NCBI GenBank assembly: GCA_934140285.1
Contig: CAKPBI010000006.1
Coordinates: 46,988 to 110,987, forward strand
From: an uncultured Bacilli bacterium
GTDB taxonomy: Bacteria; Bacillota_I; Bacilli_A; ML615J-28; CAG-313
Reading direction: 5' to 3'
Length of the DNA stretch: 64,000 bases
Part shown: positions 35,137 through 43,867 of the stretch, piece by piece
Position numbering within the stretch: position 1 is the first letter of the stretch
Layout of the letters: each line of letters starts with the position of its first letter
The notes under the pieces: model-generated
What the model was told of the DNA's origin: nothing
The model's input: the letters and a program-made list of their open reading frames with translations, nothing else
The model's database searches: none
Translations under genes and position numbers: made by a program

Positions 35137-35613
35137 ATGACAACTGGAACTATTATTGCTCTTATCGGAGCTGCTTTAGCAACTATTTTACCTGGTATTG
35201 GTTCAATATTAGGTGTTCAAACTTGTGGTAAAGCTGCAGCAGGTGTTACTGCAGAAAAACCTGAATTATTCGGTAAATTATTAGTACTTCAAATCCTACC
35301 TGGTACACAAGGCCTTTATGGATTCTTAACTACTTTCCTATTTATGATTAACGCTGGTATCTTAGGTGGTGCTGAAGGTGCATTCACAATGTCATTACAA
35401 ACTGGTTGGGCATACTTCGCAGTATTCCTACCAATCGCTATTAATGGTTTAATTTCAGCCATCTTCCAAGGCCGTGTCGCAACAGCAGGTATTATGATGA
35501 CTGCTAAACAACCAGATGCTTCAGGTAAAGGTATTACAATGGCAGTTTTAATTGAAACTTATGCCATCTTATCATTAATCGTAAGTATTATGTTAATTTT
35601 CTCTCTAAAATAG
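35137..35613 (+). CDS. ntpK: V-type ATPase rotor subunit K with complete sodium ligands
   Basis: The 158-residue proteolipid has four membrane helices (a duplicated hairpin), as in E. hirae NtpK. The residues that hold Na+ there (L61, T64, Q65, Q110, E139) correspond here to L54, T57, Q58 (L-P-G-T-Q-G-L-Y-G-F), Q111 (F-Q-G-R-V-A) and E140 (I-E-T-Y-A-I-L). All five are kept, so Na+ rather than H+ is the likely coupling ion. The first hairpin has no carboxylate, as usual for this type. A strong AAGGAG site precedes it. Confidence 0.93.
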   Translation: MTTGTIIALIGAALATILPGIGSILGVQTCGKAAAGVTAEKPELFGKLLVLQILPGTQGLYGFLTTFLFMINAGILGGAEGAFTMSLQTGWAYFAVFLPIAINGLISAIFQGRVATAGIMMTAKQPDASGKGITMAVLIETYAILSLIVSIMLIFSLK

Positions 35614-35647
35614 TTATTAAATATAATAATTATAAAGGTGGGAGATT

Positions 35648-36514
35648 ATGCAAATCTTAATTATTATCTTTGTGGCAATCCCCATAATTATTTCATTAAC
35701 TGTTTTATTTAGTATTGGGCTTTGTCGAGAATTTAATTATTTACAAAACAAATCAGTAGTTTTAAATAAGAAAAAACAACTAAAAACTACTAACAATAAT
35801 ATAGAAGAAGAAACATCTAATGAAGGTACTTTAGAAAAAGTAGAAGCACACCATAGTGAAAATACTTTAGAAGAAGTAGATGAAGAATTAGATGATGAGA
35901 GGATATCAGTGTATAATAAGATAATTGAAAAAGCAATGCAAGAAGCTTCCGAAATAAAAGAAAATGGTAATCAAAAAGCACAAATGCTTATAGATCAAAC
36001 CTTAAAAGAAACTGAAGAAAAGATTAATCAAATGTTAGAAGAAGCAAAAGCTAAAAATGCTGATCTTATTAAAACCAAGAATGCTGAATTTGATCAAGTT
36101 GTAAAACAACAAGTTTTAGCTAACCAAAAAAGAATCATAAAAGAAACATTTGAAAAAGCTTTAGAAAAGTTAACTAACATGACAGATGAAGAATTAAACA
36201 ACTATGTAGTTTCACATCTTCAAAAAGCACAAATCAATAATGATGTCACAATAAAGGTAAATAAAAATGATTATACAAAATATCAAACTTTATTTTCAAC
36301 AAATCATGATTCAAACCTTGACATCCTAACAAAAGAATTAAACCTAAATAATGTTATGATTACCTTAAGTAATGACTCAGTAGATATTGTTGGGGGATTC
36401 ATTATTGCTTGTGAATATTTTGACATTGACAATTCATATGAAGTAATATTAAATAACTTAAGTGAAGAACTAGAAACAACGATTGCTGAAATGCTTTTTA
36501 AAAGTGAGGAATAA
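35648..36514 (+). CDS. ntpE: V-type ATPase stalk subunit E with an N-terminal membrane helix
   Basis: Subunit E is normally a soluble protein of about 200 residues. This 288-residue form starts with a clear membrane helix (residues 2-25), then a basic patch and an acidic linker (about 50-85), then the usual coiled-coil stalk and C-terminal domain (V-D-I-V-G-G-F-I-I near the end). The layout recalls the membrane-bound b subunit of F-type ATPases. An internal GTG at 35909 (V88) has GAGAGG six bases upstream and would give a normal 201-residue subunit E, so two forms are possible. A GGTGGGAG site supports the long start. Confidence 0.82.
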   Translation: MQILIIIFVAIPIIISLTVLFSIGLCREFNYLQNKSVVLNKKKQLKTTNNNIEEETSNEGTLEKVEAHHSENTLEEVDEELDDERISVYNKIIEKAMQEASEIKENGNQKAQMLIDQTLKETEEKINQMLEEAKAKNADLIKTKNAEFDQVVKQQVLANQKRIIKETFEKALEKLTNMTDEELNNYVVSHLQKAQINNDVTIKVNKNDYTKYQTLFSTNHDSNLDILTKELNLNNVMITLSNDSVDIVGGFIIACEYFDIDNSYEVILNNLSEELETTIAEMLFKSEE

Positions 36515-36516
36515 TT

Positions 36517-37437
36517 ATGAATTATCCTTATGCGAATGGAACAATCAAAGCCTTAGAAGAAAAGGTATTAGATCGTAATAAGTTATTTGTACTTAATAAA
36601 TATGAAAAAAATGAATTTGTAAAAGTTCTTCTAGCGATGAACTATGGTGAATCAGGAGAAACAATTGAAGAACTAATAAATAACGAACATCAAAAAACTA
36701 AAGATTTGATTAATTCAATAACTCCTAAAAAAGAAGATACAGATTTATTTTATTTAGTTAATGATGCTCAAAATATAAAAATCTTATATAAGATTAAAAA
36801 GTATAACATAGACAAAAAAGACTTACTTACAAATAGTGGAAGCATGAATAGTGATAACTTAAGTGAAGCAATTCTTGATAATAACTTTAAAAATGTAAGT
36901 AAAACCATCAAAAAATTAATTGAAAAACTTAATAAGGTAGTTGAAACAATTGATTCTGCCAAATTATTAAGTGCAAACATTGATAATACAATATATGAAT
37001 ATGCTTTAAAAACAACTTCAAATAATATTCTTAAACAATACTTAACAACAAAAATTGATTTAACAAATGTAATGTCAATGTATCGTGCTCAAAACTTAAA
37101 TTGGAGTTTTGATGAATATCGTCAAATGTTCTTAAGTCATGGAACAATCAAAATCGAAGTATTTGAAAGTATTTATTCAAAAGATAAAAACCTTCAAATT
37201 AAAGCATTAGAACCATATTATAATGAAAAAATAAGTAAACTACTTCAAAAGATTTCATCAGTTGATGAATGTCAAATTGAATTTGAACGTTTAACTTTAG
37301 AAATAATGAGTGAACATAAGAATGATCCATTTAACATTGGACCAATGATCTACTATTATTTACTAAAAGAAGCAGAAGCTCAAAATATTCGAATTCTTTA
37401 TTCTTTAAAGAAAGTAGATATAAAAAATCTAATCTAG
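36517..37437 (+). CDS. ntpC: V-type ATPase subunit C (d-type, rotor cap)
   Basis: The 306-residue, mostly helical protein fits the C/d subunit that joins the central stalk to the K ring: a start of M-N-Y-P-Y-A-N-G and a repeat-like helical pattern with a conserved tail P-F-N-I-G-P-M-I-Y-Y-Y-L-L-K-E-A-E. It starts two bases after the ntpE stop and is followed by AAAGGAG for the next gene. Sequence drift is high, as is common for this subunit, so position in the operon supports the call. Confidence 0.85.
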   Translation: MNYPYANGTIKALEEKVLDRNKLFVLNKYEKNEFVKVLLAMNYGESGETIEELINNEHQKTKDLINSITPKKEDTDLFYLVNDAQNIKILYKIKKYNIDKKDLLTNSGSMNSDNLSEAILDNNFKNVSKTIKKLIEKLNKVVETIDSAKLLSANIDNTIYEYALKTTSNNILKQYLTTKIDLTNVMSMYRAQNLNWSFDEYRQMFLSHGTIKIEVFESIYSKDKNLQIKALEPYYNEKISKLLQKISSVDECQIEFERLTLEIMSEHKNDPFNIGPMIYYYLLKEAEAQNIRILYSLKKVDIKNLI

Positions 37438-37450
37438 AAAGGAGAAAATA

Positions 37451-37765
37451 ATGGATAAAGTAAGTGTAGGTGCAATCGGCACTGATGAATCAATTACTAT
37501 TTATAATTCTGTAGGATTTACAACATACTTCTCTAGTGATTACTCACAAATCGATAAGATGATTTTCAAATTATACAAAGAAGGATGTAAAATTATATTT
37601 GTAACCGAAAAAGTCTATGAAAACATTCCTGATACGCTTGAAAAGTATCGTCAAAATACTTATCCTATTATTTTGCCACTTCCTCTAGATAATGTTAATA
37701 GCGGTGTTGGCATGAAGAAAATCAAAGATAATGTTGAAAAAGCTATTGGCATTAATATTTTTTAG
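37451..37765 (+). CDS. ntpG: V-type ATPase central-stalk subunit F (NtpG)
   Basis: The 104-residue protein matches the F subunit: V-G-A-I-G-T-D-E-S-I near the start, a middle segment I-I-F-V-T-E-K-V-Y, and P-I-I-L-P-L-P near residue 72. It sits with subunit D in the rotating central stalk. It lies between ntpC and ntpA, as in E. hirae. Confidence 0.88.
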   Translation: MDKVSVGAIGTDESITIYNSVGFTTYFSSDYSQIDKMIFKLYKEGCKIIFVTEKVYENIPDTLEKYRQNTYPIILPLPLDNVNSGVGMKKIKDNVEKAIGINIF

Positions 37766-37780
37766 AAAGAGGTTAGAAGA

Positions 37781-39562
37781 ATGACACAATTAGAAGATAA
37801 ACAAGTCGGCGTGATATCAAAAGTAGCTGGACCTCTTATTGTCGCAAAAGGCATGAAAGATGTTCAAATGTATGACGTTGTACGTGTAAGTAATAAAAAA
37901 TTAATTGGTGAAATCATCGAATTAAGAGGTGATGTAGCTTCTATCCAAGTATATGAAGAAACTGCTGGACTTGGTCCTGGTGAACCAGTATATTTTACTA
38001 ACCAACCACTATCTGTTGAACTTGGCCCCGGCTTAATTGAAGGTATCTATGATGGAATTCAACGTCCATTAAACGTAATCTTTGATGAATATGGTGATCG
38101 TATTCCTCTTGGTGTTGATGTACCAAAATTAAATCGTGAGCGTGTATGGGAGTTTAAATCCATTAAACATGTTGGTGATGTTGTATCTGCTGGTGATACT
38201 TTAGGTACAGTCCAAGAAACAAGTGTAGTACTTCATAAAATAATGGTTCCGTATGGAATTAAAGGAACAATCACTTGGATACATAATGGAAATGCAAAAG
38301 TAACTGATGAAATTGCTAAAATAAAAAAAGAAGATGGTAGTATTGTTTCAGTTACAATGATTCAAAACTGGCCAGTACGAAAAGGCCGTCCTTATAAAAA
38401 GAAAATTGCTCCAAATGCACCTCTTATTACAGGTCAAAGAGTTATCGATACTTTCTTCCCTGTTGCTCGTGGTGGTGTAGCCGCAATCCCTGGTCCTTTT
38501 GGAAGTGGTAAAACAGTAGTTCAACACCAACTCGCAAAATGGGCTAATGCCGATATCATCGTTTATATCGGATGTGGTGAACGTGGAAATGAAATGACTG
38601 ATGTTCTACAAGAATTCCCTTCTTTAAAAGATCCAAAAACCGGCGAAAGCTTGATGAAAAGAACCGTTCTTATTGCTAATACATCTAACATGCCAGTTGC
38701 AGCTCGTGAAGCTTCAATTTATACGGGTATTACCATCGCTGAATACTATCGTGATATGGGATATAACGTAGCTATTATGGCTGACTCAACATCAAGATGG
38801 GCTGAAGCTCTACGTGAAATGTCTGGTCGTCTAGAAGAAATGCCAGGTGAAGAAGGCTATCCTGCATACCTTGCTTCAAGACTTGCTGAGTTCTATGAAC
38901 GTGCGGGCTTAGTTGAATGTTTAGGTAGTGATAACTCAGAAGGTTCAATTACTGCCATTGGTGCGGTATCGCCTCCAGGAGGAGATACTTCTGAACCAGT
39001 ATCTCAAGCAACCCTTCGTATCGTAAAAGTATTCTGGGGATTAAGTGCAAGCCTTGCATATCGTCGTCACTTCCCAGCTATTGACTGGTTAAAGAGTTAT
39101 TCGCTATATGATTTAAATGAATACTTCAATCGTGAACTTGACCCAGAATGGGGTAAACAAGTAGCTAAAGCTATGCAACTATTACAAGAAGAAGCTAAAC
39201 TAGATGAAATTGTTCGTCTTGTTGGTGTTGACTCATTGGAATATGTTGACCGTTTAAAACTTGATGTCGCAAGAAGTATCCGTGAAGACTATCTTCACCA
39301 AATAGCCTTCCATGAAGTTGATACTTATACTTCTTTAAATAAACAATTTGGTATGTTAAAAGCTATCCTAAAATGGTATAATGCTGGTTTAGTTGCTTTA
39401 AAGAATAATGTATCTTATCAACAAATTACTAAAATGAATGTTCTATCATTAATTGGTCGTATGAAATACATCCCTGAAAATGAATTTAATGAACAAATTG
39501 AAAACATCTATAAAGAAATAGATAATGAATTTGAAACCATAATGAAAGGAGCTAATGACTAA
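37781..39562 (+). CDS. ntpA: V-type ATPase catalytic subunit A
   Basis: The 593-residue catalytic subunit has the P-loop G-P-F-G-S-G-K-T at 238-245, the non-homologous insert typical of V-type A subunits (about 115-195), and the phrases A-N-T-S-N-M-P-V-A-A-R-E-A-S and D-S-T-S-R-W-A-E-A-L-R-E. It hydrolyses or makes ATP at the interface with subunit B. Its stop overlaps the ntpB start (TAATG). AGAGGTTAGAAG serves as the ribosome site. Confidence 0.96.
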   Translation: MTQLEDKQVGVISKVAGPLIVAKGMKDVQMYDVVRVSNKKLIGEIIELRGDVASIQVYEETAGLGPGEPVYFTNQPLSVELGPGLIEGIYDGIQRPLNVIFDEYGDRIPLGVDVPKLNRERVWEFKSIKHVGDVVSAGDTLGTVQETSVVLHKIMVPYGIKGTITWIHNGNAKVTDEIAKIKKEDGSIVSVTMIQNWPVRKGRPYKKKIAPNAPLITGQRVIDTFFPVARGGVAAIPGPFGSGKTVVQHQLAKWANADIIVYIGCGERGNEMTDVLQEFPSLKDPKTGESLMKRTVLIANTSNMPVAAREASIYTGITIAEYYRDMGYNVAIMADSTSRWAEALREMSGRLEEMPGEEGYPAYLASRLAEFYERAGLVECLGSDNSEGSITAIGAVSPPGGDTSEPVSQATLRIVKVFWGLSASLAYRRHFPAIDWLKSYSLYDLNEYFNRELDPEWGKQVAKAMQLLQEEAKLDEIVRLVGVDSLEYVDRLKLDVARSIREDYLHQIAFHEVDTYTSLNKQFGMLKAILKWYNAGLVALKNNVSYQQITKMNVLSLIGRMKYIPENEFNEQIENIYKEIDNEFETIMKGAND

Positions 39563-40941
39563 TGCCTAAAGAGTATAAGACAATAAAAGAAGTAGTTGGC
39601 CCCTTAATGTTAGTTGATCATGTTGAAGGTGTAAAATATGATGAACTTGTACAAATCCGTCAAGAAAATGGCGAAATCCGTTATGGTAAAGTTCTTGAAA
39701 TAAATGAAGATAAAGCTTTAGTTCAATTATATAATAGTTCTCAAGGCTTAAAAATCAGTACAGCGAAAGCAATGTTTCTAGGACATGGCGTTGAACTAAA
39801 AGTTTCTCCTGAAATCATTGGTCGTGTATTTGATGGTATGGGTCGTCCTATCGATGGTGGGGAAGAATTAATCCCAACTAAAACTTTAGATATTAATGGT
39901 ACTCCATTAAATCCGGTTGCTCGTGATTACCCATCAGAATTCATTCAAACTGGTGTTAGTGCAATCGATGGATTAAATACCCTTGTTAGAGGTCAAAAAC
40001 TACCAATCTTCTCAGGCTCAGGCTTACCACATGCTAAACTTGCGGTTCAAATCGCAAGACAAGCAAGAGTAAGAGGAACATCTGATCAATTCGCGGTTGT
40101 ATTTGCGGCTATCGGTATTACTTTTGAAGAAGCTAACTTCTTTATTGAAGACTTCAAAAAATCTGGTGCTATTGAAAGATCAGTATTATTCATGAATCTC
40201 GCAAACGACCCTGCAATTGAACGTATTGCTACTCCTCGTATGGCTATCACTTGTGCTGAATACTTAGCATATGAACTTGGTATGCATGTCCTTGTAATTA
40301 TGACTGATATCACAAACTATGCTGAGGCTCTAAGAGAAGTGTCAGCGGCTCGTAAGGAAGTACCAGGAAGAAGAGGCTATCCAGGATACATGTATACTGA
40401 CCTTGCTTCCCTATATGAAAGAGCTGGTCGTATCCGTGGTAAAAAAGGTTCAATCACCCAAATTCCAATTCTAACAATGCCAGAAGATGATAAGACTCAC
40501 CCAATCCCTGACTTAACAGGCTACATTACCGAAGGTCAAATTATTCTTTCTCGTGAATTATATAATCAAGGAATTATTCCACCAATTAATGTTCTTCCAT
40601 CTCTTAGTAGATTAAAAGATAAAGGTATTGGTAGTGGAAAAACAAGAGAAGATCACTCACAAACGATGAACCAATTATTCTCTGCCTATGCAAGAGGTAA
40701 AGAAGCTAAAGAACTTGCGGTAATATTAGGTGATGCAGCATTATCTGATGTCGACAAACTATATGCAAAGTTTGCTGAAGCCTTTGAAGAAGAATATGTT
40801 TCTCAAGGAAATGACACTAATCGTACAATCGAAGAAACTCTTGACCTTGGTTGGAAACTATTAAAGATTCTTCCTGTAACAGAATTAAAACGTATTAGTC
40901 TTGAATACATTGATAAATATTTACCTAAAGATGAGGAATAA
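39562..40941 (+). CDS. ntpB: V-type ATPase regulatory subunit B
   Basis: The 459-residue protein is the non-catalytic nucleotide-binding subunit. It lacks a P-loop and has F-S-G-S-G-L-P-H in its place, as usual for B. Other family phrases are Y-P-S-E-F-I-Q-T-G-V-S-A-I-D-G and I-T-N-Y-A-E-A-L-R-E-V-S-A-A-R. The stop is two bases before ntpD. Confidence 0.96.
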   Translation: MPKEYKTIKEVVGPLMLVDHVEGVKYDELVQIRQENGEIRYGKVLEINEDKALVQLYNSSQGLKISTAKAMFLGHGVELKVSPEIIGRVFDGMGRPIDGGEELIPTKTLDINGTPLNPVARDYPSEFIQTGVSAIDGLNTLVRGQKLPIFSGSGLPHAKLAVQIARQARVRGTSDQFAVVFAAIGITFEEANFFIEDFKKSGAIERSVLFMNLANDPAIERIATPRMAITCAEYLAYELGMHVLVIMTDITNYAEALREVSAARKEVPGRRGYPGYMYTDLASLYERAGRIRGKKGSITQIPILTMPEDDKTHPIPDLTGYITEGQIILSRELYNQGIIPPINVLPSLSRLKDKGIGSGKTREDHSQTMNQLFSAYARGKEAKELAVILGDAALSDVDKLYAKFAEAFEEEYVSQGNDTNRTIEETLDLGWKLLKILPVTELKRISLEYIDKYLPKDEE

Positions 40942-40943
40942 TT

Positions 40944-41579
40944 ATGGCAGGTCTTAATGTTAATCCCACAAGAATGGAGTTAACACGCCTAAAAAGAGAA
41001 CTAGCAACTGCCAAACGTGGTCACAAACTTCTAAAAGACAAACAAGATGAAATGGTCCGTCAATTCATGATGTTAATCAAAACCAACCGTGAACTTAGAA
41101 TGTACATTGAAAATGAACTTGGGATAATCGCTGATACATTCGCCCAAGCAAGATTAAAAATGAGTTATTCGGGATTAATGGAATCACTAATGGTTCCCTC
41201 TCAAGATGTTGTCATTGAAACATCCACTAAACACATTATGAATATGACTGTTCCAAGTCTTGAAGTTAAGACTAATGATGCAGTTGATATAACTTATGGC
41301 TTTGCTTTTACTCCATGTGAACTTGATGAGTCAGTTTTAAAATTATCAACATTAGTTGAAAAAATGGTAAAACTTGCAGAAATCGAAAAATCATGTGATA
41401 TGCTTGCTGTTGAAATTGAAAAAACAAGAAGGCGTGTAAATGCCATTGAGTATGTCCTTATTCCCAACTTAGAAGAAAACATTCACTTCATTACCATGAA
41501 ACTAGAAGATAATGAAAGAAGCAGTATTATTCGTCTAATGAAGAGTAAAGAAATTATCATGAAAAGAGCACAACAATAA
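40944..41579 (+). CDS. ntpD: V-type ATPase central-stalk subunit D
   Basis: The 211-residue protein shows the D-subunit start (N-P-T-R-M-E-L-T-R-L-K-R-E-L) and the long coiled-coil ends that run through the A3B3 head, including R-R-R-V-N-A-I-E-Y-V-L-I-P near the C-terminus. It is the last gene of the operon; no ntpH or ntpJ follows. A terminator-like hairpin occurs about 110 bases downstream. Confidence 0.94.
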   Translation: MAGLNVNPTRMELTRLKRELATAKRGHKLLKDKQDEMVRQFMMLIKTNRELRMYIENELGIIADTFAQARLKMSYSGLMESLMVPSQDVVIETSTKHIMNMTVPSLEVKTNDAVDITYGFAFTPCELDESVLKLSTLVEKMVKLAEIEKSCDMLAVEIEKTRRRVNAIEYVLIPNLEENIHFITMKLEDNERSSIIRLMKSKEIIMKRAQQ

Positions 41580-41603
41580 TAAAAGAGTAGGTATTTGAAG
41601 GCT

Positions 41604-42012
41604 CTGTAAAGAACTCTACTGATGGTTAAAAAAGAGTTTATAAAAATAGAGTACATATAAGAGCCTGTAAAAAATTCTACTGATAAAAAAACTCTACCTT
41701 CTTTAATATGAGGGTAGAGCTTTTTACTATGTAGTACTTAATCTGATTATAGTTTTGTTTAAGATTCCATTTATTTATAAAACATATAATTTAGTTTACA
41801 GATAAATCTAATAAGCCTTTTTATACATTTTTTCATAATTTAATTAACTTCTCCTATGAATTATTAGATAATTATTTTTTGTGATTTTTATTAATACTAT
41901 AGGAGATAACGTTAGAAAATAGTTTATAAACTAATTTAAGTATCCTGTAAAGAATTCTACTGATATCAGTAGAATCTTTTACAGCCAGTCAAATCAGTAG
42001 AATTCTTTACAT
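41604..42012. repeat. Cluster of five ~20-bp repeats in direct and inverted orientation
   Basis: A 20-base element close to CTGTAAAGAATTCTACTGAT occurs at 41604-41623, 41665-41684 and 41945-41964 (forward) and at 41965-41984 and 41993-42012 (reverse). The third and fourth copies abut to form a 40-bp near-perfect inverted repeat. The 478-base stretch between ntpD and pepT holds no gene; besides these copies it contains a terminator and AT-rich sequence. It may be the remnant of a mobile element or a REP/MITE-like array. Confidence 0.75.
41692..41725 (+). terminator. Probable terminator of the V-type ATPase operon
   Basis: CTCTACC (41692-41698) pairs with GGTAGAG (41713-41719), loop of 14 bases, followed by CTTTTT. 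Confidence 0.7.
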
Positions 42013-42057
42013 TACTTATTTGAAATGAATCCATTTCAAAATATCTACTCTTTATTT

Positions 42058-43290
42058 TTATTCATTAAAGGAAATAATCTTTAATAACTCTAAAACTACA
42101 TTTACCATCTTTTCCATATTATTTAAACTTACATATTCATACTTACCATGATAGTTTTCACCACCGGTACCTAGATTAGGAGTTAAAATTCCTTCAAAAG
42201 AAAGTCTCGCTCCATCAGTTCCCCCACGAATTGGATCAAAGGTAGGGTTAAGTCCATTATTTGATAAGGCCTTTACTGCGTAATCTAAGATTTCATGATG
42301 TTCTAAAATTAAGTCCTTCATATTATAATAACTATCAGTAATAGTTGTTTTAATTGTACCTTCACCATATTTATTATTTAATTCATCGGTTATTTGATAA
42401 AAATCTGCTATTTGTTTTCTAAATAACTCCATATTATGGTTCCTTATTATATAGTGAAGAGAAGTATGTTCAACACTACCTTCACCATCATTTAAGTGAT
42501 TGAATCCCTCATACTTTTCCGTTTTTTCAGGAAGTAAGTCTTGAGGTAACATACTTTGAAATTCCATAGCAACTAAAATACTATTAAGCATTTTTCCTTT
42601 GGCACTTCCGGGATGAATGGATTTACCAAAAATCTCGATACTTGCTGATGCAGCATTAAAGTTTTCATAATTAATGACATTAACATCACCACCATCTAAG
42701 GTATAAGCCATACTACAATGATGTTCTTTATAATAGTTATAATTAAAACTATTAGTTCCCATTCCAACTTCCTCATCAGGAGTAAAGGTTATAATAATGT
42801 TTGGATGTGGTAGTTTGTGATTTTTAGTAATTAAATGAAGAACTTCCATGATAATAGCAACTCCCGCTTTATCATCCGCACCAAGAAGAGTTGTACCATC
42901 GGTTGTAATGATTGTATGTCCAATTACATCCTTTAAACTTGGAAAATCTTCAACTTTCATAATGATATCTTTTTCATTATTTAAAATAATATCATTACCA
43001 TTATATTTTTTAATAACTTGTGGATTAACATTTTTTCCTGGCATTTCTAAAGCGGTATCCATATGGGCGATTAAACCGATAGTTTTGTGGCAGGCAGTAT
43101 TAGATGGAATGTAAGCATAAACATAACAATGTTCATCAATAAAAGCATCAACAATCCCCATCTTATGAAGTTCATCGACTAATAGATTTCCTAAATCAAA
43201 TTGTTTAGCGGTAGTAGGGTTTGTTGCAACATCTTCAGATGATTGGGTATCAATCTTCACATATCTTAAAAAATTATCTAAAAGTGACAT
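42058..43290 (-). CDS. pepT: Peptidase T (tripeptide aminopeptidase, M20B)
   Basis: The 410-residue cytosolic enzyme removes the N-terminal residue from tripeptides. The two-zinc M20 motifs are present: L-I-A-H-M-D-T, L-G-A-D-D-K-A-G, T-P-D-E-E-V-G, Y-T-L-D-G-G and, near the end, R-G-G-T-D-G and G-G-E-N-Y-H-G-K-Y-E. Length and motifs match PepT rather than PepD or DapE. It is divergent from the marR-degV operon, with about 130 bases between. AGGAG lies before the ATG on the minus strand. Confidence 0.92.
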   Translation of the reverse strand: MSLLDNFLRYVKIDTQSSEDVATNPTTAKQFDLGNLLVDELHKMGIVDAFIDEHCYVYAYIPSNTACHKTIGLIAHMDTALEMPGKNVNPQVIKKYNGNDIILNNEKDIIMKVEDFPSLKDVIGHTIITTDGTTLLGADDKAGVAIIMEVLHLITKNHKLPHPNIIITFTPDEEVGMGTNSFNYNYYKEHHCSMAYTLDGGDVNVINYENFNAASASIEIFGKSIHPGSAKGKMLNSILVAMEFQSMLPQDLLPEKTEKYEGFNHLNDGEGSVEHTSLHYIIRNHNMELFRKQIADFYQITDELNNKYGEGTIKTTITDSYYNMKDLILEHHEILDYAVKALSNNGLNPTFDPIRGGTDGARLSFEGILTPNLGTGGENYHGKYEYVSLNNMEKMVNVVLELLKIISFNE

Positions 43291-43350
43291 ATTAATCAGC
43301 TCCTTTACATAAATAAATTATAGCACATCAATCTCCTAAATGCAATTTTA

Positions 43351-43379
43351 TTGACAAATAATAAACAAATATGTATAAT
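43351..43379 (+). promoter_or_regulatory. Promoter of marR-degV
   Basis: TTGACA (43351-43356), 17-base spacer, TATAAT (43374-43379). Confidence 0.87.
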
Positions 43380-43384
43380 TAATA

Positions 43385-43410
43385 TTGTTAATAGTTAATA
43401 CTATTAACAA
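43385..43410. promoter_or_regulatory. Probable MarR operator over the transcription start
   Basis: TTGTTAATAG (43385-43394) and CTATTAACAA (43401-43410) form a perfect 10-bp inverted repeat with a 6-base spacer right after the -10 box. A repressor bound here would block its own promoter. Confidence 0.7.
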
Positions 43411-43423
43411 GGAGGCCTAACTA

Positions 43424-43867
43424 GTGGATCGTGATGTTTTAAGAGAGAGTATAGAAGAAAACATAAATGAAATATTTAAACACAAAAAATTTGAAATATT
43501 TATTAATTTTATCGAAGGAGAAGGATCAGTACTTGCATGTCTTGCGAGAAATCCAGAGGGGATAATGCCTTCAAAAATTAGTGAAACTCTAAATGTCTCT
43601 AGAGCAAGAGTAACAAACATCTTAAATACTCTTGGTTCTAGAGCTTATGTTGAATTAAAACCAGATCCAAATGATCGTCGTAAAGTCCTTGCCGTGCTAA
43701 CAGAAAAGGGAAATGAATTTGTTAGTGAAAAAATTAATGAAAGAGTAATGCTCTTTGACTATATGTATGATTACGTTGGAAAAGAAAAAATGGAAAGATT
43801 TAACGAATTATTAATTAATGTTTTGAAGATGTTTAGTGAAACAGATGGAGGGGATTGTGATGAATAA
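43424..43867 (+). CDS. MarR-family transcriptional regulator
   Basis: The 147-residue protein has the winged helix-turn-helix of the MarR family: M-P-S-K-I-S-E-T-L-N-V-S-R-A-R-V-T-N-I-L then the wing D-P-N-D-R-R-K-V-L-A-V-L-T. Start is GTG at 43424, fourteen bases after AGGAGG begins. The promoter contains a matching inverted repeat, so autorepression is likely. The gene overlaps degV by 8 bases; control of fatty-acid related genes is possible given the DegV partner, but the ligand is unknown. Confidence 0.85.
   Translation: MDRDVLRESIEENINEIFKHKKFEIFINFIEGEGSVLACLARNPEGIMPSKISETLNVSRARVTNILNTLGSRAYVELKPDPNDRRKVLAVLTEKGNEFVSEKINERVMLFDYMYDYVGKEKMERFNELLINVLKMFSETDGGDCDE

Noticed and set aside
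41580..42057. ntpH or ntpJ gene after ntpD, as in E. hirae
   Set aside because: The 478 bases contain only repeats and a terminator; no frame of suitable length or composition was found.
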